Shown in pieces: positions 12,147-24,075 of a stretch of DNA of 64,000 nt; the stretch's first letter is position 1; each line of letters opens with the position of its first letter. The position numbers and the translations under genes were made by a program. The notes under the pieces were generated by a model. The model was not told the origin of the DNA. It made no database searches and worked only from the letters and a program-made list of their open reading frames with translations. This stretch comes from Apoda limacodes. Taxonomy: Eukaryota > Arthropoda > Insecta > Lepidoptera > Limacodidae. Where the stretch lies: assembly GCA_946406115.1 (NCBI GenBank), contig OX291549.1, positions 20,731,901 through 20,795,900 on the forward strand, read 5' to 3'.

Positions 12147-12560
12147 TCGACTTTAAAAAAGAAGGTGTTCTTTTTTCATGTTTGTCACTTTAGAACTCCG
12201 TCATTTGTAAACCGATTTGGATTTTTTTTTCATATAATGCCCCTAAAATGTCACTAAAGCTGACATACTGACAGAACATTTAGCTACAGTTTCTTTGCTT
12301 TAATGTCGGATGCCAATAGAACCTTTTTACTTATCTTTACTATAAATATTTGGTAATTGACTTCAAGGCGAATAAAACATATAGATAAATTTTATGTCTG
12401 TATGTCTGCTTTAGGGACTTATTCTTTACTGTTTAGTGGAATTGAAGTGGTGGTGTGATGGTATAATAAAACCCGTTTAAAACCGGGATAACATATCTTA
12501 GGAGATTACAACGTCAACCAATTTCATGCTATTTTCAGTTTTAAAAATAATAAGATTCTG
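12147..12560. repeat. Probable lepidopteran dispersed repeat (AAAAAAGAAGGTGTTC ... TAAACCGATTTGGAT)
   Basis: The wording CGACTTTAAAAAAGAAGGTG, GTCACTTTAGAACTCCGTC and GTAAACCGATTTGGATTTTT resembles a common lepidopteran repeat that begins CGACTTCAAAAAAGGAGG. Related end fragments (TTTAAGTCGGTTAAA) occur at about 27715 and (AAGCCGGTTAGTTTTTTTGG) at about 49713. Boundaries are uncertain. Confidence 0.45.
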
Positions 12561-13019
12561 TAGCTGTTAGTTCCACTACATACCACATTAATAGCTTGTC
12601 CTTGAAATGATCTCATATTGCCGGACAAAGGTAGGTAGGTAACTAACTATACCTACTAATATTCAAGCTAAATACCTGCCGTGACCAAATTTTCAATAGC
12701 TCGCAGCTATTGAGTTGTTTGGCTCGGCACGTGTAACTTTTTGTGCCAAACTCCTTAGAATTCTTCAATAGTTATCTCGAATGAAACGGAACGGAACTAA
12801 GTCCTTGATTGAATAGCAGCGAATTATGCAATACTTTAATAGATACCTCTGAGTTTTTATGCTTTTTGTTTCGATAATTGATACGTCGGTCTTGGATTGG
12901 CAGTGCCATTAATCATTTTGAAAACATAGCACGTATGAATGCGACTTTGTTTTATTTCATTCGGTTCATGGTTGGAATTTCAAAGGTCCATTCGATGTTC
13001 TAATATGTAATTGAGTGAG

Positions 13020-13250
13020 AGAACTTTGTCGTTCGTGCTTGGGAGCAGCGACCAAGTAACTTTCTACGCGACCTCGAAATGCAGTATTCACTTTCTTCAC
13101 GACTTGACTTGACACTGGTTACACAACCGACGACACGACCGACATATTGCAGCACAGCACTAGTTGCCTTCTTCTTTAAACCGACGACGCAACTCACGGT
13201 GTTAGCAACAAAACCTGCCTGACAACTCTGATTTAGGGTTGTCAACAAGA
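13020..13250. other. GC-richer island, function unknown
   Basis: This block has markedly more G+C and CpG than its flanks. An 82-codon open frame on the minus strand (13248 to 13000) contains no domain I recognise. It could be a regulatory element, an untranslated first exon or an old repeat; nothing in the sequence decides. The next 2.3 kb (13250-15540) is AT-rich with no recognised feature. Confidence 0.3.
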
Positions 13251-15539
13251 AGTTTATTTAAAGCAGAGAATCTTTATTAGCTTTCTTTAGAGCAAGATAT
13301 TTTTAGGGGAATACTAAACTAAGCTGGTCCCTAAACTTTGGCTATTTAATTTCTTACGAGAATGGCCTAAAACCTCTTGTGTTATCGCAAAGGCAAGTTT
13401 TCTGAATGTTAAGAGGGCTATCAGCAATAAAATGGTTTTATTCTCTGATCTATGAAAGCCAAATAAACACTAAAAGAATTAAGATTTATTTAATAAATAA
13501 GATTTTTTTTGAAAGGAAATGGTTAGTGGATAAACTAAGTGATTTTTAGTTTTATTTAAACATAACTTCAAGAACATCACTTTTTGAGTACCTAGGTGGT
13601 AACCCTGCAGCGACCAATGATTGCCTATCGGCGACAAATATTGTCTTCTCAAATATTTCCAAACAACATTAAATATCCTCTTACATAACAAAAAGAATGT
13701 TCCGTGAAAGACTTGGATTCAAAAGTAATGTCGAAAGCGTCGAAGAGTAAAATGACAGCGAAGTTTAAAAATAAACTTCGCAATTTATTCGAAGGGCAGA
13801 TAAAAACACCAGGTGGTTGCCTTTTGCGTTCAAGGCCAGTATTTCCTAGAGCTGCATTTAGGTTTCTTTTTATTTGTTGCTTGGTCCCAAGCTCTGGAGC
13901 CGGCTCGCGTGCGACCAAACCAGTTTAAAGTGGTTTTCCACTAGACTCGTAGCCAGTAGATAGATAAGGTGAAGCGACCATTAAAGTTAACGTTTTTAAA
14001 TCTCCACTAAGGAATCTTCGAGGTTGGATTGGAGTACACTTGACTATTCCCATGCTTGCTTCGAACATAATGGGAACTTAAGTGGTCGCCTGTGTTCGAT
14101 AACAGCTATCAAAGGTGATAGATAAATTGTAATTCCCCTAGATCTCTTGCAAAGTCATAATTACTTAAGCCATAATCCAGATCATTAATTGCATAAAAGA
14201 ATATTTTAGTAGAATATAGTAGAGTAGATAAATGTGAGTGCAAAGCAATATAAGCGACATAAACATACTAGGGCAATATTGAGTTTTATTTATAAATTTC
14301 CTTAGCTTACAAACCCTTAAATTATTGAACAACGCTTAAAAAACGAGGTGATATTTTTTTTAGCTGCTGGTAGGTAGTGGATACGTTCAAAACAGGATAA
14401 GCGACATAAGCTAAACAAAGGCGTGGAGGGCAGCAAATTCGGCATTTCTAAGAAAACATCGACAACTGCAAAGCGTGGCTGTCGGAAGTGGGGTAGAGTT
14501 TATGTAACCTAATCACCTGCCAGTTCGAGGCCATCTTTAGCGATTTGGAAAAAATCAAGGTTAAGCCATACGAAATGCGAGCTTAGGTCTATAAATAACC
14601 ATATATTTCCCCTACCTCAGCTTAGCAGGATGTTGCATAAGTTGTTTTGTTATCCTCCTTTTAAATTGCGACGCATTTTAAATTAGTTTTTTGTGGAACC
14701 TCTGAGACGTTTCTTTCTTATTTTTGTGATGCTCAAAATAAAGCATAAATAATTAATACGGTGGTGCCATTCTATTCACATCCTTTCCCTTGGTGCAGTG
14801 GAGGTGTCGCGTAAATTGCGTTTAGTTTTCAGCGAGATCTTCAAAGTTTCTTAAAAACTTTAAGATTATATTTTCACACAGCTAGTTCTCACTCCTGAGT
14901 TACTCTATGTCGTAAAAATATGAAGGTGCATCATTTTTCAAGTAAACTTGAGCAGTTTTCGACGTGAAGTTTGAAATTTTTACCTTTAGTTATGTGGTGC
15001 TCGGAATGAATGGACTTTTAGACTAAATGGACTGGATGGAAATTGAGACGCTCGGTGCGCTAGAAGGAGTTTGTGTAAAAAGAGAAGTACCTACCGCAGC
15101 GAACGGAGTTTGGAATTTTTCATTATGTTGAGACGATTTTTGTCAGTGTTGGCTGCAAATTGTAAGATGAATACAGTTTTTAGAAAAATAAAAGTGTTTG
15201 CTTCTAATAATAACAAAGATGTTATTTTGAAACAAGAATATTTTCGTTGCAACACAAGAATCACTTTTTTATTTTTTATTTGTTAATCTTTTAAGAGAAT
15301 CTTTTATTAAGGAAAGCCGAGGAAAGCCTACTTAATATAATGCCTATAAAACTATTGCAAAAGGATCTTATTTAATACCTAAAAACATATGGTTATATAG
15401 GTTTGTAAAACGTTCAGCATCACAAAGAGAATTTTGAAATCCCTTGAAATAACTCAGGAATCTATCTGTTTTTTTTTCTTTTGCTACAAAATTTATCACA
15501 GTAACAAGCGAAATTCTAAATAGCAACAAATAATATTGA
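13251..15539. other. AT-rich non-coding DNA, nothing recognised
   Basis: No supported gene or repeat. Overlapping frames on both strands at 13649-13928 cancel each other as evidence for coding and match nothing known. Confidence 0.5.
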
Positions 15540-15543
15540 TTAA

Positions 15544-15937
15544 GAGGATACGATTCGCGGCGCCTCGCAGCGTGTTTCATACAAACGAATTATCTATTTT
15601 TTTGGACATTTACTGATCAAATACTGTGAAATTTTGTAGGCATGATCTCAAGCCAAAAATCTATGTCTGTGGTTTTCCAAAATCCTAAAAAAAGTTTTAT
15701 TAACTTTTAATCTTATTCAAGATCATTTGTATGAAAAATTAGAATCATGCAAAACTTTTAAACTTTATAATTTAATAGAAAACTGGCACACTGCAGACCT
15801 AGATATTTTTTAATCCTAGATCACGTCTTCAAAATTTTATGGAGTTACATTTGTAAGTTTCAAAATAAAAAAAGTGGGAAATTCGTTTGTTTGAAGCACG
15901 CTGTGTGTGCGCGCGAGGCGCCGCGAATTGTATATTC
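15544..15937. mobile_element. TTAA-flanked MITE, complete copy
   Basis: TTAA lies at 15540-15543 and again at 15938-15941. Inside it the left terminus runs GAGGATACGATTCGCGGCGC. The reversed right terminus runs GAATATACAATTCGCGGCGC, and the inverted match continues through the CTCG and GCGTG(T/C)TTCA(T/A)ACAAACGAATT region. Length is 394 bp, with no reading frame for a transposase. Two further copies of the family start with TTAA at 56617 and 63691. TTAA target duplication is the hallmark of the piggyBac superfamily, but these ends do not begin with the CCC seen in many piggyBac elements, so superfamily membership is only a hypothesis. Confidence 0.8.
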
Positions 15938-15941
15938 TTAA

Positions 15942-17167
15942 ATTCGTACAAGACCAAGAATTTTCTTACCCAAAATTACTTTTCACGCTAAAATAAGAGA
16001 CGACTCATTTTTAGTATACTTATTGGCTCGGGTGGCGGATGATTCAATTGGTACGGAAAATCAATGTGTGTACATATATACTTACGTTACAAAAATAAAA
16101 ATTTTGATCTAGCTCAGAACCACAGTTTCCTTTCTGAGATCCGTGTACAACAAACACGGCAAAACAAACAGCCAGCTATGGAATCACCAAAATTTTAGGT
16201 GAGCGATCGACACACTCAGACTGATATCCGTCACCGCCATTGTTAAAAAAACTACATCGGGGGAATTCCGTGATGAGAAACGTGGGATGTGAGAAGGACC
16301 CCATCCCCTGTCTAATGGTACCCTAGTTGGCGTAGCGACGTGTACTTTTGTACATCAGATCTTTTGACAATAGAAATAGATTCTAATAGACAATGACTGC
16401 AGCATTTAGTTGAGCTTCTGTTGACAATTCTTAATTTTGGGGCTTGAATTTGATTTATAGATAGCTGTAGTAAAGAAGAAATTAACATAACCGCCCTTTG
16501 TTTGAAGTGTTTCTTTGAAGTAAACGGAAATAAAAATAGTAACGTTGGCATTATAAGGAGTGGTATTGTTTATACAAGTGCTTGGGTTAGTGTCCAAAAA
16601 CATTACTCTTATGACAGTTATTATCTTAATTTATACAGGAGAAAGTAAACCCTGTTGTTTGAAATGTTATTTATAGATTTTAACTTACTAGGTTATTTGT
16701 AGATATTATTTGTAGATTATTTAGAAGTAGAAAAAATATGTCATATCAATAAAATGCGACATAAGATCCTGATCCATATGATGGTATTTTAATCCTCGGA
16801 ATCAAAGTAAAGTTTTAATATCTTTTTCGGACTTTGTCCAAAACGCTCAAAATTATTCGATTTAGAAAACAAAAAAAATTATTGGTTTCTAGTTTAAAAA
16901 AAAACTATATTTAAACTTTTATAACAGTACCAGTTGAGCCTTACGGTTTCACCTGTGGAATCTCTCCATTCAAATAAAACATGGTTTGCTAAAAGTTCAT
17001 CGAAATTTCGCAACCGATTTTAAAAGAAAATGTTTAGATTTCTGTAGAGTAATAACATTAGAAAAAGTCTCCAGTAACTTTATTTGGAATTTTTTATTTT
17101 AGCGAAATAATCTACTCACAGCTTAAAATAACAAATAATCCGTAAATATTTCTGGGTATAACACCTT
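15942..17167. other. AT-rich non-coding DNA, nothing recognised
   Basis: No supported feature. Overlapping frames at 16312-16603 (-) are unrecognised. Confidence 0.5.
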
Positions 17168-17332
17168 TGGTTATTAGGAACAGTTTTGAGTACGCTAGAT
17201 ACGATTTCACGGGACTCCAGAAGTAAGACTTACATGTATATTCCTTACCTCAGAGAGGTAAATCAGTCTTCCATAGATTTTTGTCTCGAATTCCAGTGTC
17301 CGAATAGTTCGAGACTGTTACCAATAAGGTCC
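17168..17332. mobile_element. Palindromic MITE family, copy A (diverged)
   Basis: The right arm CTCGAATTCCAGTGTCCGAA TAGTTCGAGACTGTTACCAATAAGGTCC is well kept. The left arm (GGTTATTAGGAACAGTTTTG) is diverged. The copy lies 24 kb upstream of the main cluster. Family consensus: a nearly perfect palindrome of about 180 bp whose arm reads GACCTTATTGGGAACAGTCT, CGAGCTATTCGGACTCTGGA, ATTCGAGAGAAAAATGTATG, CAAGTACATTCACGGGTTTC, GAGAGGTAAGT. Confidence 0.75.
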
Positions 17333-18037
17333 TACTTCTCAAAGCTTGTACTAAGAATACCAGACAACGTACACAAACACTTATGTACATTTTTTGTAAA
17401 TACTGTATATATTAAAATAATTATTTTAAATAATAAATATTTTAAAGATATACCTCTTATAACGTTGTCAAATAATTTCACAACAAACAGACCAAATAAA
17501 TGACCTAACAATAATTACCAGTAATTCCGCTTGTGATCTGACAAACGGTTACTCAGTGAATGAACAAACAACAATTAAACCACCAGAAACTTTAAGAAAC
17601 CATTCTCAAAATTAATTGCCACTAAAAGGTTACATGCTCGATAACTTAATGGACGTTGAGCAAAAATGTAATGCCCGTTATTATATTTAAGGTGTTCAAA
17701 GGTTAAGGTAGATTGTGCACGGCATTTTGCGCAGGTGCGAAATATTGTGCACGCACGCGTCCGCAACGAAGGTGAACCGAGACGCCATTAAATTGTGAAA
17801 TGAATTAAAAACAACCTTTTATAATGAAGTTGCATGTATAAATAGCAAGCCAAGTAAAAGGTGTATAGTATATATAAGGTTTACAGTGGTGTTAAATAAT
17901 TTAAATAAGTAATTTTAAAATCCACATTTAAATTATGGAACGCTTGATTGCATAGTATTTATTTAAAGGTCCAACTAACAAAAATATATTAAGCGGCTTT
18001 AATATATGGCTGCTTACTTAAATATTTTATGATTAAC

Positions 18038-18240
18038 TAGATTTTGACAGCGGTTCCGCCCGCCCTAAATTTGGTAATCGGCGTAGGATTCATACGGCAA
18101 CTCCTTGATTATATAGGCACTAAAGAAGTTTGTTATACCAAGCTACAGCTGCAGCTATAGTTCGTTCAAGTAGAATTCGGTTACAGTTATTCCCGCGGGA
18201 ACTTTTCCGGGATGAAAAATAGCCCAGGATTTGGATTAAT
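18038..18240 (+). repeat. Lepidopteran dispersed repeat (TTCCGCCCGCCCTAAATT type)
   Basis: The text 'CTAGATTTTGACAGCGGTTC CGCCCGCCC', 'ATCGGCGTAGGATT', 'TTATTCCCGCGGGAACTTTT' and 'GGGATGAAAAATAGCC' is a decayed copy of a very common lepidopteran repeat (canonical GCTTCGCCCGCG ... TTCCCGCGGGAA ... GATAAAAAGTAGCCTATG). Other copies: 23088-23372, 31255-31485, 39745-39900 (same orientation), 25373-25550 and 34935-35275 (opposite). Confidence 0.7.
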
Positions 18241-18762
18241 ATATTCTGGATTGGCTTCAAAAATTAATTCGCCGGAACCGCGGTGTTTCGATATTAAAAA
18301 CTTTGTAATTTTTTTTTAAACATACCAACGTCTATCTATCTATACATAGTTAATAATGTACCAAATTTACCAAACTTCTATTGTTAGTTATGAAAACTAA
18401 AAAAATTAAAAAAAAGAACATTTTAAGAAAAAATTTCCGGTTATGTTATTTGTTACTTTCTACCTCTAAGCTTGAGATCAGAGGCGTTTGTATAAAACAT
18501 TAGTATATATCTAAAATTATAATGTCGCCAGCCATGATATGTTCAAAACAGCTTAATGAATTATTCATATTTCACGCAGACACCATTACAATTACATTAT
18601 TTTCTTTCCCAACTTGAAATAGGACGGCTTGTGAATACTAAGTTAACTAAGTCGGTACCATTCTTACCGGAAGTCAAATGCCAGTTGATGTATACGATAG
18701 GGGAAACTAAGCTTTCAAGGAATATACATAGGTAGGTAATTACAAATGGATGATATTTCAAA

Positions 18763-19270
18763 ACCGGTCAAGTGCGTGTCATACACGTATTATAAGGGGT
18801 TCCGTTGAATCAGAATTATTGCGTATATCTAAAAAAACTTGTAAATCGATTTTGTTGAAAAAAAAATTTCTTTGAAAGTTTTAAATATTTTTGGACTCGA
18901 AAAATTCAAGAATAATGTGTACAAGCGCGACGGCTTAAAAAGTATTTATAAAACTATTATTGTGGTTTTTTCATATTAGTAAAACTTACCGTTTAAAAAT
19001 TACAAGGAGTATATATTTTTTTTCACTTTGAAAGCTGCTCACAAACTCCTCACAGCACTTGAAAGAAAAATACTACTTAAAAACCTTAAATTATTACTTA
19101 AGAACCTATTAATAATACCTCACACAATAGGATGCGCGAAAAAAATCGTCACTCAGTTCAAAAAATCGTCAAATTTATGACAGTTTGCATAAGACACCTT
19201 CTGTAAAATTTCAACGTAATAAATTTAAATATAGCGGAATTATAACGCTGTGGGTTCCGTTCCCTTTTGC
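18763..19270 (+). repeat. CCGGTCAAGTGCG / GGGTTCCGTT lepidopteran repeat
   Basis: Starts AAAACCGGTCAAGTGCGTGT and after a short gap continues AAGGGGTTCCGTTGAATC, the forward terminus of the same family as 6846-7383 and 29390-29620. The body is diverged, and a GGGTTCCGTTCCCTTTTGCC block near 19250 is likely the far end. Confidence 0.6.
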
Positions 19271-19930
19271 CATTTGGCTACGAACACCAATAAATTTGTA
19301 GTGGTTTAAGGGTTTAAGGTAAAATATATACGAAAGTTCGGATCCCGACTCGAACAAATTTTTTCTGCATGTCTGGTCACCGTAAAATTTTCTATTTCCT
19401 AGGAATAAGGTTTCTAGGCCAAAGCAGTCTTTGTATATGTGTGTTTTTATTATTTTCTTTGCTATATTTTAAACAACGATTATTATTATTATTTACTGTA
19501 TTATCAATAATGTTATAGAGGAAAAGATTTGTGTTTTTGTTTCGTCTCCTTTAAAAAATAATACCTAATTGATGCGTAACATACATAATGTTCTACATAT
19601 AAATATAAGTAAAATGTCTGTCTGTCGAAAGTAGACTGTGTAGTGTGGAAACTCATAATAAATAATGTAACGTTATGTATTTTACTACCAAGAAAGTTTA
19701 GTTATTTAGAAATCCGTTAAAAAGAAACCGTCTGAGTAAATTTGAACCACAGCCGGTATGAAAAGACCAAACCAACTCTTTTAACAACACGTCTATCGAT
19801 CATGGTGGTCCCTTTGGAAGCTCGTTAACAAAACACAGTATAAGCGAAACCAAAGCTCACCTTTCTTGTTGCGGCGACGCACTGCGGCACCGCAAAGAGG
19901 TGAAACGTAAACACTGGCAGGGTGAACGAC

Positions 19931-20520
19931 CCAGGTTCAACTTGACACATTTTTGGTCGGCCCAATTGTGCGGGATCAGCGACCGCCGTTGCCTTGACTT
20001 GCGCAACGGGAAGCCGGTTGTGCCAATCGAAAAGGGCTAGGGTCAATTTTGGCTTACATTTTTAAAGAGATTTTTTAGTTTTATGTGTACGTTATACATA
20101 TACATATATATACGTATATCTGTATGTGTATCACTCCATTCACTTACTCTTTTCGTTTGTCTGTCTAAAGTTTATGACTGACTAACATCCGTGTTCTACT
20201 TTTTTATCCGTATTTCCTGTTTACCTTACTGTTTCCGTAATATTTTTAAGGGTTCATCCAGGTTTAACTTGACACATTTTTGGTCGGCCTACTTGTGCGG
20301 GATCAGCGACCGTCGCGCGGTTATGTTGCCTTGACTTGCACAACTGGAAGCCGGTTTTGGCAATCGAAAAAACGACTAGGGTCAATTTTGTTATACAATT
20401 CAAATATTTTACTTATAGGTTAATTACACACAAGTCTCTTCATTCATTGCCCTTTTCCTTTGATAGTCAAAAGTTTATGACTAAGTAACATCCGTGTCTA
20501 GTTATGCCACTTTGCCAGGG
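19931..20520. repeat. 327-bp tandem duplication, two diverged units
   Basis: Unit 1 starts at 19931 (CCAGGTTCAACTTGACACAT) and unit 2 at 20258 (CCAGGTTTAACTTGACACAT). Both contain TTTTTGGTCGGCC, TTGTGCGGGATCAGCGACCG, GTTGCCTTGACTTGC and CTAGGGTCAATTTTG, and both carry the later block AAAGTTTATGACT ... TAACATCCGTGT. Unit 2 has about 12 extra bases (CGCGCGGTTATG region) inside the first block. The middles of the units have drifted, and only the start and end blocks align. A 73-codon minus-strand frame over unit 1 is not kept in unit 2, which argues against coding. Confidence 0.85.
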
Positions 20521-20816
20521 AGTACAATACAAAACCCGGCTCGGCGTTGTACTAGGCCGGAAATTTCGCTCTAAAAGCCAGACATTATTTTTTAAAAAGA
20601 ACTCGGTTAGGATCATAATTAGGTTGTTTATTAATTTGATATATATTAATTTTAATTTTAAAATGAAACGGGATTAAACGCGTTGTTATTTGGCAAAATA
20701 CCTATTTTTTATCCGTGTTTTTTTCAATAGTCTTTTATCAACTACTATTTTTGCGGGGCTTCATTGATTTTTCTGTTTTAATTTTACAATTAATTAAAAA
20801 AAAATAATAACTAAAC

Positions 20817-20834
20817 GTGTGTGTGTGTGTGTGT
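20817..20834. repeat. GT microsatellite
   Basis: Nine GT units. Confidence 0.9.
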
Positions 20835-21140
20835 TACAATTGTATAAAAATTGCTTAAACAATGAAATCTAGATCGAGATAAAAAAACACTTTTTATAGA
20901 AAAACCAAAAACATTAGTTTTTTTGTAAAGACAGAGAAAGAAAGAAAAATATTTATTTGGTTAAAACGACACAATAAGGCTTAAATTAAACAATTAATAT
21001 AAATACATACTGTCTACTATGTGCTGCTTATCACCAAAAAAAGTCTCCCACTCAGCATAAAAGCTGTGGCCAACACCATAGCACTGATTTTCAGTGGGAG
21101 CTTTCAGGCTGACATCGGTGCACCGAGACGAATATCTACA

Positions 21141-21330
21141 TATTCAAATTCAAATTCAAATTCAATATAATTTATTCAGTTTAGGCTACAATAATTGAGC
21201 ACTTATGAATGTCACTACGCCATCGGTTCGTTGGTCTACAGGGTGGGAGACCTTGTACTGAGAAGAACGGGCAAGAAACTCAGCAAGGGCATTTCTTTTC
21301 TCCCTTTCTCTTACAGCGTCCAATTAAAAT
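21141..21330 (-). mobile_element. LINE 3' end (ATTCAA-tailed family)
   Basis: Repeated ATTCAA units at 21141-21165 followed by TATAATTTATTCAGTTTAGG and, further in, GAGAAGAACGGGCAAGAAAC TCAG. The GAAGAA(C/T)CGGCAAGAAACTC motif is also in the 3' UTR of the LINE at 1.7 kb (1819-1838), so the two belong to related families. Only 3' UTR remains here. The end toward 21330 is uncertain. Confidence 0.7.
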
Positions 21331-22844
21331 ATTGGAAAATGCCCTCCCTATCATAAAAGGACACTTTCCATTACAAACATATACCTTATAATAATATACC
21401 TTAACCTATAACTTATATAAAATAAAGAAACGTCAATAAAATAAACTAGAATAAGCTACCCATAACCATAGCATTAGTGAATAAACTATAACAATAAGAA
21501 AATATAATATACTACGTGAGGAAACAAACAGTACAATAACGAATTAAAAGATGAAGTAAAACTAAAAACACGGTAATAACGTTAAAACAATCAAAAAAAA
21601 AGAAGCTACACTATTATTATATAATCATGATCTTTTATCTATTAGGTACCTAAAAAAAATACAAACCAAAGATCATTTTGTTAGAAGTGTAAACATTCAT
21701 TTAAATGTTTAAAGTTTTAAAATTTATTTATTTTTAACTCTTTGGTTACCGTTGGCTTTGAGAGTGCATTTTGTACAAAAAAATATCCTAAAGGATAACA
21801 CCAAAAGAATGTGGGATGAAATGACTCCCAACCAGGTTTGTAGATAAAAGGAATACTGTCCTCGGATTCCGCTTGCGTCACAGGAGATGCAATAAAAAAT
21901 CCAGGTATAAGGTCCCGAGCAACGACCCCATGAGCTTTGGGTGATGATGACGTCACGAAGCAATTACAATCTGACGGAATTTAAAAATATCGAATGTGTG
22001 TGTTTCTTTATTTAATAAACAAAGCTAATTCTGTTAACGAGGTATCCCAAGAACATAATATAACAAATTATGTTTGTGCCCGTAAAATACTATTATTTAG
22101 TTATATACATATATAGAGTCGATTTGTTGGTTTGTTCCTATATACCTTCCTTTATGTTAAATTAGTTTAGTATGCATTAAGAAATTCAATAATTTTTCAT
22201 AAAATTCATGAACAAGGACGTATGAAGGTTAAGGACCTCGATAAGGTTCAGTGGGAACATATCTGAAAATATGCCTAACTACCAAAATATTATATAATAG
22301 GTATATACATATATTGTATCACAAAGCAAAAGAAAATGTTATTTATTTTGCATTTATATCACATTAAGTTTTTATTTTTCTCTTTGATATTTCCATTATG
22401 ACAAAAATGCTAATTAACTACCTACTGTAGGTAGTTACGTATCAACATAAAAACAAAAACACATGTGTGTTTTTGAAGAACCTTATTCCTTCTGAGAATC
22501 TTCTGGCTACACACGTAAGCGGATCCGACATGGTTTTTTTCCTTTCATCATTGTGTAAGTTTACAATTTGCACTAGCATCGTCCCGGAGTCGTTGACCTT
22601 ACGCCAGCTGTTTATGCGAAGTTCGAAGCAAACGCAAGGCAGGTACAAGACGTGTCGCCACGGAAATTGTACCGGTACATTCAATTATTAACAGTGAAAA
22701 GAGCCGTGAATAAAGACATCATTATTTTCACACAATAAACATGCTTTGACTAAGCATATTTACATATAATTCGGATAGCAATTGAGTTACATGAAAGTTG
22801 AGTTGCGTTCACTATAGATTTTTAAAACTGATAACGTGAAGAGG
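21331..22844. other. AT-rich non-coding DNA; one short perfect palindrome
   Basis: No gene. Two overlapping frames at 21717-21963 (-) and opposite-strand frames at 22442-22691 are unrecognised. The only ordered structure is the inverted repeat at 22415-22437. Confidence 0.5.
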
Positions 22845-22975
22845 AAACCCTACATTACAGCAATTGTAACCGCCGCTATCGCAATGAGTTCATCCTCACA
22901 CCTTACAACCTACTCATCAGGCGGGCCTTATGTCTGTTTGCCACCTTAGTGTAGCTGAAAAAGTATTCGTACTAG
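22845..22975 (+). mobile_element. LINE 3' tail remnant
   Basis: Contains CTCATCAGGCGGGCCTTATG and TCTGTTTGCCACCTTAG, the closing signature of the CR1-like family seen at 32.3, 51.7 and 62.3 kb. No coding part. Confidence 0.6.
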
Positions 22976-23087
22976 TACCGCAGGACATGGATTATCAGTA
23001 TTCGAAGATTCATACCAATCCGTTTAGCCGTTTATGCATAGTTAACTAACTAACAAGTATCCTCTCACACAGTCACATTTATTTATC

Positions 23088-23372
23088 TACTAGACTTTGC
23101 CAGTGGTTCCGCCTGTCCTGAATTCGGTTATCGGCGTGGAAATCCTTAATTTTACTAATGAAGTTTGCTTTAGCAAGCTATAGGTACATCTATTGTTCTT
23201 TAAACTCTGCTATAGTTATTCCTTTGAATTTCTCGGGATAAAATTACAGGACTTAACCTATGTGTTTGCCAAGTTTCATCCCGATGCGTCCAGTGGTTAA
23301 AGCGTGATTGAGTAACAAACATCCATCCAGACATACAAACTTTCGCTTTTAAAATATTAGTAGGTAGGATAG
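23088..23372 (+). repeat. Lepidopteran dispersed repeat, long copy
   Basis: Starts CTAGACTTTGCCAGTGGTTC CGCC, continues through GGTTATCGGCGTGG, AGTTATTCCTTTGAATTTCT CGGGATAAAATTA, CCAAGTTTCATCCCGATGCG and GTGGTTAAAGCGTGA, and ends AACTTTCGCTTTTAAAATAT TAGTAGG. This is a near full-length copy of the family listed at 18038. Confidence 0.75.
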
Positions 23373-23939
23373 CTGCGTTTTGTTCACTGCTTCAATGCGT
23401 TTAATTAAAGACATAATCCAGCAAATTTAAAAAGACAGTTTCTGAATGACACACAGTACAAATCTTGGTTCAATCTCTTTATTTGAATTATTGATATTAA
23501 GCACACAATATACATTATGTCGGTGAACAAAACACTACTTATAATATTAGAAGGATTACTCATTTAGTAGGTAATAGTTTTGAATAGAATTTTAAAGTTT
23601 CAAATCTGTGTACGTAACTATAAGAAAAAGACATGGGTCATGCATGAGGAAGCATAAATTTAGAAAAAACGAGCGCGAGCGTTGCGGCTCTACAAACCCA
23701 TAAACAGATGTAGACGGAACGACATGCCACCAACACACGCAACCACCCCTTTAACACACACATGCATACGCATAAAATAAAACACATAAACCTAACGTAA
23801 ACACACGCAGGTTTACGGATACCAGATGTCCCCTTAGAAAGAGATAGAGATATTAGATACCTTAAAGATAGAAAAGAATAGATAGATGTCGATCGTGATG
23901 CTCGGTTTGACAACGTGCACGGAACTCTAATGTAGCGCT

Positions 23940-24075
23940 GTCGGAATGAAGGTCGAAAAAAATGATGTAAATGAAACACATTACGAATTCGATGGGAATC
24001 GAACCCGCTTTATGGTGAGGTGTTCAGTTTTTAAGCCTTGTGTTAGTGTTCCAACACTATCTTATTTGGAATTAA
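23940..24075 (-). repeat. tRNA-like / SINE remnant with a perfect B box
   Basis: On the minus strand GGGTTCGATTCCCATCG contains the pol III B-box consensus GGTTCGANTCC without mismatch (about 23997-24007). A weak A-box-like AGGCTTAAAAAC lies about 40 bases upstream. There is no cloverleaf, so it is not a tRNA gene; a tRNA-derived SINE head is the likeliest reading. Confidence 0.45.

Noticed and set aside
17186..17503. 105-codon plus-strand frame
   Set aside because: Starts inside palindromic MITE copy A and runs into AT-rich DNA; no domain.
19825..20046. 73-codon minus-strand frame over duplication unit 1
   Set aside because: The second unit carries indels and does not keep the frame, so coding is not supported.
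23638..23979. 113-codon minus-strand frame
   Set aside because: Includes a low-complexity ACAC/CATA-rich stretch read as Cys/Val runs; no domain.
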